The notes beneath the pieces are model-generated. The model worked only from the letters and a program-made list of their open reading frames with translations, was not told the origin of the DNA and ran no database searches. Shown here in pieces: positions 42,417 to 51,593 of a stretch of 64,000 bases of DNA (positions are counted from its first letter, which is position 1; each line of letters starts with the position of its first letter). A program made the translations under genes and the position numbers. This DNA comes from RI-92 sp037384645. Its GTDB lineage: Bacteria; Pseudomonadota; Gammaproteobacteria; UBA6429; Thiohalophilaceae. The stretch is taken from the NCBI GenBank assembly GCA_037384645.1, contig JARRNT010000003.1:15960-79959 (forward strand), written 5' to 3'.

Positions 42417-42921
42417 TAACCCCGTAAAATAAAATAAAGTACGCCGATGATGACGACCATTGCCCAGCCAATCATATCCACAGACTGGCGTAATTGATTT
42501 TCCATTTTGCTGCCGCCCCAGACCATGAGTGCGGAAACCAGGAAAAACCGGGCACCCCGTCCGAGCAAGGACGCAATCACAAACGGAAACAGGCTAAGCT
42601 GCAAGGCACCGGCAGAAATCGTGAAAATCTTGTACGGGATCGGTGAAAAACCGGCAAGAAATACCGCCCATGCTCCCCATTCCTTGAATTNNNNNNNNNN
42701 NNNNNNNNNNNNNNNNNGAGGACAGACATGACGGTGGTCAGTGCGGCATACAACCAGGCGCGCGAGGGCATGGCTAAGGACATCGGCGCCAGCATGATAT
42801 CGGGCGGAGGAAACGGCAGCACACACGCCTCCGCCATGCTCAGTCCCGCCAGGTAGTACGGCGCATGTCGATGACGTGACCAATGCATGGCCGCTTCAAA
42901 TAAACGTGAAAACAGTTTCAT
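42416..42921 (-). CDS. YqaA-family (SNARE-associated/DedA-like) membrane protein, interrupted by an assembly gap
   Basis: Two fragments of one membrane protein flank the N run. The N-terminal part starts at the ATG at 42921 (MKLFSRLFEA; 68 residues, with PFPPPDIMLAPM). The C-terminal part has 90 residues (FKEWGAWAVFLAGFSPIPYK and two more membrane segments). They are in different frames across the 27 Ns. Family members have about 195 residues, so roughly 35-40 residues are missing and the real gap is larger than 27 bases. The family relates to DedA lipid scramblases; the function is unknown. The ATG overlaps the pcm stop (ATGA). Confidence 0.8.
42691..42717. other. Assembly gap of 27 Ns inside yqaA
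   Basis: Bases 42691-42717 are undetermined. The two flanks encode parts of one YqaA-like protein in different frames, so the length is a placeholder. Confidence 0.98.
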
Positions 42922-43556
42922 GCCCCCAATCCTTTTACCAGTGGGACAAAACTGACCCAATCCAGGACCTGTTCACTGATACCGTCTGGTTCCCGGGTAA
43001 GCAGCAATAGTCGTTGTTGCAGTGGTTTGCCCACCGGGATCACCATACGTCCACCTATCGCTATTTGCTGGATCAACTCCCTCGGCACCACTTCCGGCGC
43101 TGCCGTCACGATAATCGCGTCAAACGGTGCATGCTTCTCCCAACCCTGATAGCCATCACCCAGGCGTAACTGGACGTTGTGCAGATTCAGCTCGCGCAGA
43201 CGTTGCCTTGCCTGATTGAGTAGCTGGCTGATGCGTTCCACGCTGTACAGCTGGTCTACCAGGTTCGCCAGGACGGCGGCCTGATAACCCGAACCGGTAC
43301 CGATTTCCAGCACCTTGCTCGGCACGGTCGGCCCTTGCAGCAATACCTCGGTCATGCGGGCGACCATGAAGGGCTGGGAAATGGTCTGGCCATGACCTAT
43401 CGGTAGCGCGGTATCTTCATAGGCACGGCTGGCCATGGCCTCGTCCATGAACATGTGCCGCGGTATCTGGCGTAACACCTCCAGGACCCGGTTATCCGTT
43501 ATCCCGCCTTCGCGCAGGCGCTCTACCAGGCGGTTACGCGTGCGCTGCGAGGTCAT
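42918..43556 (-). CDS. pcm: Protein-L-isoaspartate O-methyltransferase
   Basis: Pcm methylates isoaspartyl residues to start repair of aged proteins. I chose the ATG at 43556, with AAGGG seven bases upstream, giving 212 residues that begin MTSQRTRNRL as in Pseudomonas; a GTG at 43607 overlaps surE and gives an atypical extension. The AdoMet motif VLEIGTGSGYQAA and the PIGHGQTISQPFMVARMTE substrate loop are intact. It lies between surE and yqaA. Confidence 0.95.
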   Translation of the reverse strand: MTSQRTRNRLVERLREGGITDNRVLEVLRQIPRHMFMDEAMASRAYEDTALPIGHGQTISQPFMVARMTEVLLQGPTVPSKVLEIGTGSGYQAAVLANLVDQLYSVERISQLLNQARQRLRELNLHNVQLRLGDGYQGWEKHAPFDAIIVTAAPEVVPRELIQQIAIGGRMVIPVGKPLQQRLLLLTREPDGISEQVLDWVSFVPLVKGLGA

Positions 43557-43579
43557 GCCGATGCCCTTATTCGCACTAT

Positions 43580-44335
43580 TCACGACAACTTCACTCCTTT
43601 CAGCCACTGCCCCAGGTCTTCCAGTGCGGTATGCCGGGTCAGGTCGACATGCAGGGGAGTAATCGATACAAAACCGTCGCGCACAGCGTGAAAATCCGTA
43701 CCAGGCCCTGCTGACTGTTCCTCACCCGGTGGACCGACCCAGTATATTTCACGGCCACGCGGGTCATGGGACTTAATCACCGGCTCGGCCTTGTGACGAT
43801 GCCCCAGTCGGGTGGTTTGCCAACCGACCAGTTCGGTATAGGGACGGTCGGGGACATTGATATTGAGAATGGTATCGACCGGCAGTGGCGCCTGTGCCAG
43901 GGTCCCCAGTAACTGGCAGACAACCTGTGCCGCCGTATCGTAGTGTTGGGGGTCGTGCCCCAACAGGGACACTGCCAATGCCGGTAAGCCCAGGAAACGA
44001 CCCTCCATCGCGGCTGCCACGGTGCCTGAGTACAGTACATCATCCCCCAGGTTCGCCCCGGTATTGATACCGGATATCACGATATCCGGCTCCTGTTCAA
44101 GCAACCCGGTTATGGCTAAATGGACACAATCTGTAGGGGTACCATCCACCCGAATAAAGCCATTCGGCATGGTCGTGGCGCGGATGGGATCATCCAGGGT
44201 CAGGGAATTGCTCGCCCCGCTTCGATTCCGATCGGGGGCCACAACCGTCACCCGGGCGATGCTGGTCAGGTGTTCCGCCAGGCAAACAATGCCGGGGGCT
44301 TCATAGCCATCATCGTTACTGAGCAAAATATGCAT
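43580..44335 (-). CDS. surE: 5'/3'-nucleotidase SurE
   Basis: SurE is a stationary-phase survival nucleotidase and exopolyphosphatase. The 251-residue protein has the metal site Asp8-Asp9 in LLSNDDGYEAPG, RSGASNSLT with Ser/Asn ligands near residue 40, and SGINTGANLGDDVLYSGTVAAA near 95. It is the first gene of surE-pcm-yqaA-nlpD-rpoS. A 102-base gap separates it from the divergent smrA. Confidence 0.96.
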   Translation of the reverse strand: MHILLSNDDGYEAPGIVCLAEHLTSIARVTVVAPDRNRSGASNSLTLDDPIRATTMPNGFIRVDGTPTDCVHLAITGLLEQEPDIVISGINTGANLGDDVLYSGTVAAAMEGRFLGLPALAVSLLGHDPQHYDTAAQVVCQLLGTLAQAPLPVDTILNINVPDRPYTELVGWQTTRLGHRHKAEPVIKSHDPRGREIYWVGPPGEEQSAGPGTDFHAVRDGFVSITPLHVDLTRHTALEDLGQWLKGVKLS

Positions 44336-44437
44336 TAAGAAATATCAAACCTCACGGGTACCAACCTCGACCCGAGGGGTAATATACTGGAAATACCTGC
44401 AATGACCTACCACCTCGCGGATATTTAGAGTAACGGC

Positions 44438-44983
44438 ATGAGTAAACCGCCTGACAAGCAAGATGATGATGCCAAGCTGTTCCGTCAGGCCATGTCAGGG
44501 ATACGCCGCTTACAGCACGATAAGATCGATCCCCACCGTCGCAAAATCAGACCCTATCCAGCACAACGCCGGCGGGATGAACAGCAGGTGCTCGCAGAAG
44601 CCATGGCACCACCTGCGGAGGCCTGGGACATCGAAACCGGCGAGGAACTCCTGTATAGCCGCGACGGCGTCCAGAACAGCGTCATGCGTAAACTACGCCG
44701 AGGCCACTACCGGCTGGAAGCCGAACTGGACCTGCACCGCCTCACCGCAGCCCAGGCCTACCAGGCCCTGACGGAATTCATTGCCCACAGCAAGCGTCGC
44801 CAATTACGCTGTGTCCGCATCATTCACGGTAAGGGGCTGGGTTCCAAGGATAAGCGACCGATATTGAAAGGTCGGGTCAACCAGTGGCTACGGCAATGGG
44901 ATGACGTCCTGGCCTTCTGTTCTGCCCGACCGTGTGATGGCGGCAGTGGCGCAACCTACGTGCTCTTGCGCAAGGCTGGCTGA
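44438..44983 (+). CDS. smrA: Smr-domain protein (SmrA/SmrB type)
   Basis: This 181-residue protein has a charged N-terminal extension and a C-terminal Smr domain (about residues 95-178) with LDLHRLTAAQAYQAL, the HGKGLGS motif and a GGSGATYVLL end. Smr proteins are nucleases; E. coli SmrB cleaves mRNA between collided ribosomes. SmrA and SmrB cannot be separated with confidence here. The gene is convergent with truD, 77 bases away, with no clear terminator in the gap. Confidence 0.82.
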   Translation: MSKPPDKQDDDAKLFRQAMSGIRRLQHDKIDPHRRKIRPYPAQRRRDEQQVLAEAMAPPAEAWDIETGEELLYSRDGVQNSVMRKLRRGHYRLEAELDLHRLTAAQAYQALTEFIAHSKRRQLRCVRIIHGKGLGSKDKRPILKGRVNQWLRQWDDVLAFCSARPCDGGSGATYVLLRKAG

Positions 44984-45060
44984 TTTCATTGACCTTCCCT
45001 TAACTGCCTGGAATTTAAAGTTTTTACGGGCACAATCCGATTCAAATTATCTTTCTGAGT

Positions 45061-46086
45061 TCACTCGGCTACGACAAATTCACGCAGTACAGCCGTCGCG
45101 TAGGCGCCGGCTGGCAGATTGAAAGAAACTTGCAGGCAGTGTTGTGCATGATCATAGCGATGCGTCATCGCCTGTGGCAGCACCCGTAAAGGCCGACGAT
45201 CCTGTGTCAGGCGGGCGTCAATCAGTCCTTGCCGCAGGACTGGCCAGTTTTCAATAATTGCCTGTTCCAGCTTCGCGACATCCTGACGACTCTGCAACTC
45301 GCCCGCCCCCCACAGGGCACCCGTTGGATGTATGTCGCCTTCTTGCAGACGCTGCGTAATCGACGCGTCCAGGGCGTCCGCGACAAAGAAACGCCTGGTA
45401 CCGTTCAGCCAGAAGACGTCGCCGGCCATGGCACGGTGCCAACGCTGCTGCAATACACGCTCGGCCAGGATGAGGTTAAACAACCAGCTTCGTGCAGCGG
45501 ACAAATATATTCCACGTTGAAAGCGCGATGGTTTGAGCTGGCGCGCGAACATGGCCGTCGCGGCCTCCAGATTACCGCGCTGACGTCCAAAGCGTTGTTC
45601 ATCAAAATAATTGGGCACCCCCGCCTGCACTATCGTCTGGAGTCGTTGTTGCAGCCTCGCCGGCTCGGCATCCAGATCGCGCAGACAAATCGAGAAATGA
45701 TTGTGTTTGATGGCCCCTTTGCGCAACTTGCGCGTATGGCGGATGACATCACAAAGTTCGACACCTTCGATTTGCAGCTTCTCCAGCCGGGCTTCGGTGT
45801 CGTGTCTTCGCAGCAGGCTAAACCACTGCGCCGTTACACCATGCCGGTCCTTGAGCCCCGCATAACCGATGTCACGTTGCGGCACCCCCAGTTGCCGGGA
45901 CAGTTGCCTGCTGACCCAGTCGGTGTTGGCATTGGTTTTACGCAGATACAGATAAAGATGTTCCCCCTCCCCGCTTAGCGGAAAACTCAGGGTTTCCTCG
46001 ACAACAAAGTCCTGCGGCGTTGCCTTGAGCTTTGCAGACGCCAGGGGTTCGCCGTGGGCGGTGGAAAATAGATGATCGAAATTCAA
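45061..46086 (-). CDS. truD: tRNA pseudouridine-13 synthase TruD
   Basis: TruD converts U13 of tRNA-Glu to pseudouridine. The 341-residue protein has the catalytic Asp80 in GYAGLKDRHG, exactly at the E. coli position, and NYFDEQRFGRQRGNL near 150. The start is a TTG at 46086 that overlaps the ispF stop as TTGA. No ATG or GTG upstream is available, and the N-terminal length matches the family. No ribosome site is evident, so translation may depend on coupling to ispF. Confidence 0.94.
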   Translation of the reverse strand: MNFDHLFSTAHGEPLASAKLKATPQDFVVEETLSFPLSGEGEHLYLYLRKTNANTDWVSRQLSRQLGVPQRDIGYAGLKDRHGVTAQWFSLLRRHDTEARLEKLQIEGVELCDVIRHTRKLRKGAIKHNHFSICLRDLDAEPARLQQRLQTIVQAGVPNYFDEQRFGRQRGNLEAATAMFARQLKPSRFQRGIYLSAARSWLFNLILAERVLQQRWHRAMAGDVFWLNGTRRFFVADALDASITQRLQEGDIHPTGALWGAGELQSRQDVAKLEQAIIENWPVLRQGLIDARLTQDRRPLRVLPQAMTHRYDHAQHCLQVSFNLPAGAYATAVLREFVVAE

Positions 46087-46586
46087 GACTTAGCCGGGGC
46101 AGCGCTATCCGAGCGCTCGAGCAATACCGACGCCAGGGTCGCAATACCTTCCTCACGCCCGGCAAAACCCAGACGTTCGGTTGTGGTCGCCTTAACGCTG
46201 ATATTGTCTGTGCTGGTGTGCAAATCCGTCGCAATGCACTGTCGCATCTCTGCGATATGCGGCGCCAGCCTGGGGGCCTGGGCAATCACGGTAATATCAG
46301 CATTGACCAGCCGATAGCCATCCGCGGTCATCAGGTCATAAACCCGGCGCAATAATATCCGGCTATCGATGCCCTTGTATTGGTCGTCGCTGTCAGGAAA
46401 ATGCTGGCCAATATCGCCTCGCGCCAGTGCGCCAAGAATGGCATCACACAGGGCGTGTAACACCACATCACCGTCCGAATGGGCTTCCAGCCCCCTGTCA
46501 TGTTTGATGCGGACACCGCCCAGTACCAGCGGTACTGCCGGTTTGAAACTATGCGCATCAAAGCCATTGCCGATTCGCCATGTCAT
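46083..46586 (-). CDS. ispF: 2-C-methyl-D-erythritol 2,4-cyclodiphosphate synthase
   Basis: IspF makes the cyclic diphosphate of the MEP isoprenoid pathway. I chose the ATG at 46586 (GAGG eight bases upstream), giving 167 residues that begin MTWRIGNGFDAHSF. Zinc ligands are Asp10, His12 and His44. The HSDGDVVLHALCDAILGA, HFPDSD and KATTTERLGFAGREEGI segments are intact. It lies ten bases after ispD and overlaps truD, the same order as in E. coli. Confidence 0.96.
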   Translation of the reverse strand: MTWRIGNGFDAHSFKPAVPLVLGGVRIKHDRGLEAHSDGDVVLHALCDAILGALARGDIGQHFPDSDDQYKGIDSRILLRRVYDLMTADGYRLVNADITVIAQAPRLAPHIAEMRQCIATDLHTSTDNISVKATTTERLGFAGREEGIATLASVLLERSDSAAPAKS

Positions 46587-46596
46587 CGCGTCTGCC

Positions 46597-47364
46597 TCAA
46601 CCACCGTCCAGCATGTCATCGTCATACAGATTCAGGCCCTGCTCGTCCTGGGCATTCAGGTAATATGCCGCCAGCGCGAGATCTTCGGGGCGTGTGATCT
46701 TGATATTGTCGCTATGCCCTTCCACCAGGCATGGCAACTGGCCAGTCCGTTCCATCGCCATGGCCTCGTCAGTCACTGCCAGCCCCTGCTCGCTGGCCAG
46801 CCGGAGTGCATCGCGCAGTTGGCGATAGCGAAACATTTGCGGTGTCAGGGCATGCCAGAGTTGCTCGCGCGGGACAGTGTTTTTGACGCGGTTATTGCTG
46901 TCACCCTGTTTCATGGTATCACGCACCGGAATAGCCAACAGACCGCCTACTGGATCGGCGCGACAGGTCTCAATCAGGCGCCGGATGTCACCGATACGGA
47001 CACAGGGACGCGCTGCATCATGCACCAGGACCCAGTCGTTGTCCCGGGCACGATCAGCCAGCGCCTGCAGGCCATTCAAAACCGAATCACTCCGCTCCTT
47101 GCCGCCCGTCACGGTTCGCACCGGACAGCGTACCTTATCCAGGGTCTGGTGATGCCAGTAAGGATCACCCTCTGCCAGTACCACCACGATTTCAGCAACA
47201 GCGGGATGTGTTGCCATGCGCGCCAGGCTGTGTGCCAGTACCGTGCGGTCGGCCAACGGCAGATATTGTTTGGGTATCTCACTGCGCATGCGTCGCCCCA
47301 CCCCCGCAGCCGGGACCACTACCCAACAGCGGGCAGAATCGATACCAGTTATACGCGTTGACAT
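46597..47364 (-). CDS. ispD: 2-C-methyl-D-erythritol 4-phosphate cytidylyltransferase
   Basis: IspD joins CTP and methylerythritol phosphate in the MEP pathway. The 255-residue protein has the CTP-binding loop PAAGVGRRM-x7-KQYLPL near residues 18-38, VHDAARPC near 113 and a late TRPEDLALA. It lies between ftsB and ispF as in E. coli. Confidence 0.96.
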   Translation of the reverse strand: MSTRITGIDSARCWVVVPAAGVGRRMRSEIPKQYLPLADRTVLAHSLARMATHPAVAEIVVVLAEGDPYWHHQTLDKVRCPVRTVTGGKERSDSVLNGLQALADRARDNDWVLVHDAARPCVRIGDIRRLIETCRADPVGGLLAIPVRDTMKQGDSNNRVKNTVPREQLWHALTPQMFRYRQLRDALRLASEQGLAVTDEAMAMERTGQLPCLVEGHSDNIKITRPEDLALAAYYLNAQDEQGLNLYDDDMLDGG

Positions 47365-47409
47365 GCTAATACGAAAAAGGCGGTGTTGCCTGCAGGAGGG
47401 TGTTCACGA

Positions 47410-47691
47410 CTAGTGCTTGTTGGGGTCGACTGTTTGAATAAATGTCTCGCCCTTTTTGATCATTCCGAGTTCGCTGCGTGCCCGCTCCTCGATTGCAGAG
47501 GAGCCGCTTTTCAAATCCTTCACCTCAGCAGCCAGGGCATCATTACGGGCTTTGAGGCCTGTGTTTTTTTCGCGCTGTTGCTTGATCGTGTTCTGCTTAT
47601 GCCAGACAGAGGCCATACTGCCTTCGCCAATCCAGAGGTCATACTGCAGCACTGCCAGTAACACAATCAGTAACAGATTAATATAACGCAT
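47410..47691 (-). CDS. ftsB: Cell division protein FtsB
   Basis: FtsB forms a complex with FtsL and FtsQ in the divisome. The 93-residue protein has one N-terminal membrane segment (residues about 4-19) and a periplasmic coiled coil (about 30-65), followed by the ARSELGMIKKGETF segment conserved in the family. It sits between eno and ispD, the usual position. Confidence 0.93.
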   Translation of the reverse strand: MRYINLLLIVLLAVLQYDLWIGEGSMASVWHKQNTIKQQREKNTGLKARNDALAAEVKDLKSGSSAIEERARSELGMIKKGETFIQTVDPNKH

Positions 47692-47734
47692 GATGAGTCC
47701 TGTTGTTGTACTTATGTCCTGCTGTTTGTTCCCT

Positions 47735-49027
47735 TTATGTCTTCAGATTATAGAAGGCATTTGCGCCGGCGTAACGGGCTTTATCGCCTAGTTGTTCGGC
47801 AATGCGAAGCAATTGATTATATTTAGCCACTCGATCAGAACGTGACATGGAGCCGGTCTTGATCTGGCCGACACAGGTCGCCACAGCCAGATCGGCAATG
47901 GTCGTGTCTTCCGTTTCACCGGAACGATGGGATATTACAGCGGTGTACTTCGCCTGCTTGGCCATGGCGATCGCATCAAGCGTTTCACTCAAGGTGCCAA
48001 TCTGATTAACCTTGATCAGGATCGAATTGGCAATCCCCTTGTCGATACCTTCCTTGAAAATCGTAGTGTTGGTAACAAAAATATCATCACCGACTAATTG
48101 AATTTTTTTGCCCAGGCGTTCTGTCATCAGTTTCCAGCCGTCCCAGTCGTCTTCCGCCATACCGTCTTCAATGGTGATGATGGGATACTTATTGACCCAG
48201 TCCTCGAGCACATCAATAAACTGGCCGGCATCCAGGGTTTTGTTTTCTGAGGCCAGAACATATTTACCATCTTTATAGAATTCCGAACTGGCGGCATCGA
48301 TACCCAGAGCAACATCCTGGCCTGGTTTATATCCGGCCTTTTCGATGGCTTGCAATATCACACCGATAGCCTCTTCATTCGAGGCCAGGTCCGGGGCAAA
48401 TCCGCCTTCATCACCGACCGCGGTATTCAGGCCTTTATCGCTCAACACTTTTTTCAACGCATGAAAGACTTCGGCGCCGTAGCGTATGGCCTCGGCCATG
48501 GTCGGCGCGCCCACTGGCAGGATCATGAACTCCTGCAGGTCGACACTGTTGTCGGCATGGGCACCGCCATTGATGATGTTCATCATAGGCACCGGCAGCA
48601 CGAAGTGATCTTCGGTTGCCAGTTGCGCGTATAACGGTTTGTTTTGCGCGTTTGCCGCGGCATGCGCCGTAGCCAGTGATACCGCCAGCAGCGCGTTGGC
48701 CCCGAGCTTGTCTTTATTGGGCGTCCCATCGGCCGCCAGGATCGCATTATCGACTGCACGTTGGTCCTCGGCATCCAGGCCCTTCACCGCTGCATTGAGT
48801 TCCTTATTGACGTGCCCGACGGCCTTGAGCACACCCTTGCCACCGAAGCGCTGTTTGTCACCATCGCGCAATTCCAGTGCTTCACGGGTGCCGGTAGAGG
48901 CGCCGGAGGGCACCGCGGCACGCCCCAGCACGCCGGACTCCAGAATGACATCGGCTTCGATCGTCGGGTTGCCGCGCGAGTCAATGATTTCGCGCCCTAT
49001 CACTTGTCTAATTTTGCTGTTACTCAT
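47735..49027 (-). CDS. eno: Enolase
   Basis: Enolase converts 2-phosphoglycerate to phosphoenolpyruvate and is part of the RNA degradosome in related bacteria. The 430-residue protein has the signature ILIKVNQIGTLSETLDAI, the catalytic SHRSGETEDTTIADLAVA segment and early SGASTGTREALELRD loop. It is at full length, between kdsA and ftsB. Confidence 0.98.
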   Translation of the reverse strand: MSNSKIRQVIGREIIDSRGNPTIEADVILESGVLGRAAVPSGASTGTREALELRDGDKQRFGGKGVLKAVGHVNKELNAAVKGLDAEDQRAVDNAILAADGTPNKDKLGANALLAVSLATAHAAANAQNKPLYAQLATEDHFVLPVPMMNIINGGAHADNSVDLQEFMILPVGAPTMAEAIRYGAEVFHALKKVLSDKGLNTAVGDEGGFAPDLASNEEAIGVILQAIEKAGYKPGQDVALGIDAASSEFYKDGKYVLASENKTLDAGQFIDVLEDWVNKYPIITIEDGMAEDDWDGWKLMTERLGKKIQLVGDDIFVTNTTIFKEGIDKGIANSILIKVNQIGTLSETLDAIAMAKQAKYTAVISHRSGETEDTTIADLAVATCVGQIKTGSMSRSDRVAKYNQLLRIAEQLGDKARYAGANAFYNLKT

Positions 49028-49052
49028 TACGTTCTCTCGTTACCTGTTCTTT

Positions 49053-49895
49053 TTAGTTCATGAAGCGTTGTTCGTGAAATTCGTGTTGTTTGACCTGGCT
49101 GTCGATGGCCTTGAGCACCACCAGTAAATCCTGCATCAAATCCAGCGGCCAGGCATTGGGCCCGTCACTCAGGGCCTTGTCCGGATCCGGGTGAGTTTCC
49201 ATGAACAGACCGCTGATCCCCGCTGCCATCGCCGCACGCGCCAGGACCGGGACAAATTCACGCTGACCGCCCGAACGCGCGCCCTGCCCACCTGGCTGCT
49301 GCACGGAATGGGTCGCGTCGAAGACCACCGGGCTACCGGTTTCGCGCATAATGGCAAGCCCTCGCATATCCGACACCAGGGTGTTGTAGCCGAACGAGAC
49401 ACCGCGTTCACAGACCATGATCTGATCGTTACCTGTGGCACGCGCTTTTTCCACGACGTTACGCATATCCCACGGCGCCAGAAACTGGCCCTTCTTGATA
49501 TTCACGGGTTTACCCTGGCTGGCCACGGCCTGAATGAAATTGGTCTGGCGCACCAGAAAAGCCGGAGTCTGCAGCACATCCACGACCGCCGCCACTTCGT
49601 CCAGCGGGGTGTCCTCATGCACATCGGTGAGTACCGGCACGCCTATCTCCTCCCTGACCTTCTGCAAAATACGCAGGCCCTGTTCCAGGCCGGGTCCGCG
49701 AAAGCTGCTGGCCGAGGTGCGGTTGGCCTTGTCGAATGAGGATTTATAAATAAACGGAATACCCAGGGTAGAAGTGATCTGCTTGAGTTGTTCCGCCGTT
49801 TGCAGCGCCAGCGCCTCACTTTCGATAACGCAGGGACCCGCAATCAGAAAAAACGGCTTGTCCAGGCCAACGGGAAATCCACATAAGTTGTCCAT
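49053..49895 (-). CDS. kdsA: 3-deoxy-D-manno-octulosonate 8-phosphate synthase
   Basis: KdsA condenses arabinose 5-phosphate with phosphoenolpyruvate to make Kdo-8-phosphate for the LPS core. The 280-residue protein has IAGPCVIESE near residue 18, the KSSFDKANRTS loop, and DATHSVQQPGG near 200. It lacks an obvious Cys metal ligand in the N-terminal segment (IAGPCVIE holds a Cys, but metal dependence is not resolved). Its ATG overlaps the pyrG stop by one base, so the two are coupled. Confidence 0.96.
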   Translation of the reverse strand: MDNLCGFPVGLDKPFFLIAGPCVIESEALALQTAEQLKQITSTLGIPFIYKSSFDKANRTSASSFRGPGLEQGLRILQKVREEIGVPVLTDVHEDTPLDEVAAVVDVLQTPAFLVRQTNFIQAVASQGKPVNIKKGQFLAPWDMRNVVEKARATGNDQIMVCERGVSFGYNTLVSDMRGLAIMRETGSPVVFDATHSVQQPGGQGARSGGQREFVPVLARAAMAAGISGLFMETHPDPDKALSDGPNAWPLDLMQDLLVVLKAIDSQVKQHEFHEQRFMN

Positions 49896-51544
49896 CAGAC
49901 CGTCGCGGCCTCCCGGCGAGTATGTTGTTGCGTCTCGCGTGCAGCGCGGATGTAACCGGTAAACAGCGGATGACCATCGCGCGGCGTCGAGGTAAATTCC
50001 GGATGAAACTGGCAGGCAATAAACCAGGGATGATCCGGGATTTCGATAACTTCCATCAGCTTGCCGTCGATGGACTTGCCGGAAAATCGTAACCCGGCCT
50101 GTTCCAGTGGCGCCTTGTATTGCAGGTTGAATTCGTAGCGATGTCGATGCCGCTCAATGATCTGATCCTTGCCATAAATCTCGCGCACCTTGCTATTCGG
50201 CTCAAGCAGGCAGACCTGTCCACCCAGGCGCATGGTACCGCCGAGGTCAGAAGCCTCGCTGCGCTTCTCGACAGAACCGTCTTCTTTTTGCCACTCGGTG
50301 ATCAGGGCAATGACCGGGTGCGGGGTCTGTTTATCAAATTCGGTACTATTGGCACCGGCCAGGTTCGCCTTGTGTCGCGCATATTCAACGACTGCCACTT
50401 GCATACCCAGGCAAATGCCGAGATAGGGTATGCCGTTTTCACGTGCGTATTGTACTGCCCGAATCTTGCCCTCGATGCCGCGTTCACCAAACCCGCCCGG
50501 AACCAGAATCGCATCGGCATTATGCAGACAGTCGGTCCCGTGCCGCTCGATGTTTTCCGAGTCAACATACTGGATATTGACCTCGGTGCGGGTATGTACC
50601 CCGGCGTGCACCAGCGCTTCTGACAGGGATTTATAGGATTCAGTCAGGTCCATGTACTTGCCGACCATCGCCACTGTCACCTTGCCCGTGGGATGTGCCA
50701 GGGCGTCGGTAAAATCATTCCATTCATGCAAATCCGCGGGACCGGCATCAATGCGGAGTTTTTCCACGACAATTTGATCCAGTTCTTGCTCGTGCAACAG
50801 GCTGGGTATTTTATAAATACTGTTGACGTCCAGGGCCTCGATGACCGCCCGGGTCTCGACATTGGTAAACAGGGCGATCTTGCGGCGTTCGTCTTCGGGG
50901 ATTGGGCGATCGGCGCGACATAGCAGCACATCAGGCTGGATACCAATGGAGCGCAATTCCTTGACCGAGTGCTGGGTCGGCTTGGTCTTGATTTCGCCGG
51001 CGGTGGGTATGTACGGTAACAGGGTCAGGTGCATGAATAACACATTGTCACGCCCCAGCTCGACGCCCATTTGCCGGATTGCTTCCAGGAATGGCAGCGA
51101 TTCGATGTCGCCGACAGTACCGCCGATCTCGATCATCGCCACGTCTGCCGCATCCGCCCCTTCCACGATGCAGTGTTTGATTTCGTCCGTAATATGCGGG
51201 ATGACCTGTACGGTGGCGCCCAGATAATCACCACGGCGTTCCTTGGTAATCACATTTTCATAGATACGGCCGGTGGTGAAGTTATTTTTCTGGCTCATGG
51301 TCCGGCGGACAAACCGCACGTAATGCCCCAGATCCAGGTCGGTTTCGGCACCGTCCTCGGTGACAAAGACTTCACCATGCTGAAACGGGCTCATGGTGCC
51401 CGGGTCAACATTGATATAAGGGTCCAGTTTCAGGAGAGTAACATTGAGGCCGCGCGCTTCCAGCAAGGCAGCAAGAGAGGCGGAGGCGATACCCTTGCCC
51501 AGTGAGGACACGACACCGCCGGTGATAAATACATATTTCGTCAT
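49895..51544 (-). CDS. pyrG: CTP synthase
   Basis: PyrG aminates UTP to CTP using glutamine. The 549-residue protein has the N-terminal synthetase domain (FITGGVVSSLGKGIASASLA at the start) and the C-terminal class I glutamine amidotransferase domain, with nucleophile Cys in GICLGMQ and the His-Glu pair in FHPEFTS. It lies between tilS and kdsA, as in many gammaproteobacteria. Confidence 0.98.
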   Translation of the reverse strand: MTKYVFITGGVVSSLGKGIASASLAALLEARGLNVTLLKLDPYINVDPGTMSPFQHGEVFVTEDGAETDLDLGHYVRFVRRTMSQKNNFTTGRIYENVITKERRGDYLGATVQVIPHITDEIKHCIVEGADAADVAMIEIGGTVGDIESLPFLEAIRQMGVELGRDNVLFMHLTLLPYIPTAGEIKTKPTQHSVKELRSIGIQPDVLLCRADRPIPEDERRKIALFTNVETRAVIEALDVNSIYKIPSLLHEQELDQIVVEKLRIDAGPADLHEWNDFTDALAHPTGKVTVAMVGKYMDLTESYKSLSEALVHAGVHTRTEVNIQYVDSENIERHGTDCLHNADAILVPGGFGERGIEGKIRAVQYARENGIPYLGICLGMQVAVVEYARHKANLAGANSTEFDKQTPHPVIALITEWQKEDGSVEKRSEASDLGGTMRLGGQVCLLEPNSKVREIYGKDQIIERHRHRYEFNLQYKAPLEQAGLRFSGKSIDGKLMEVIEIPDHPWFIACQFHPEFTSTPRDGHPLFTGYIRAARETQQHTRREAATV

Positions 51545-51593
51545 GAACCTGATTAGCCGCTTTTGTGTTGGGCTTACACCAGGTTAAAAGGTA

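Noticed and set aside
44340..44437. Hairpin CCTCG-ACC-CGAGG in the surE-smrA gap as a terminator
   Set aside because: The stem has only five base pairs, no T-run follows, and both genes point away from it.
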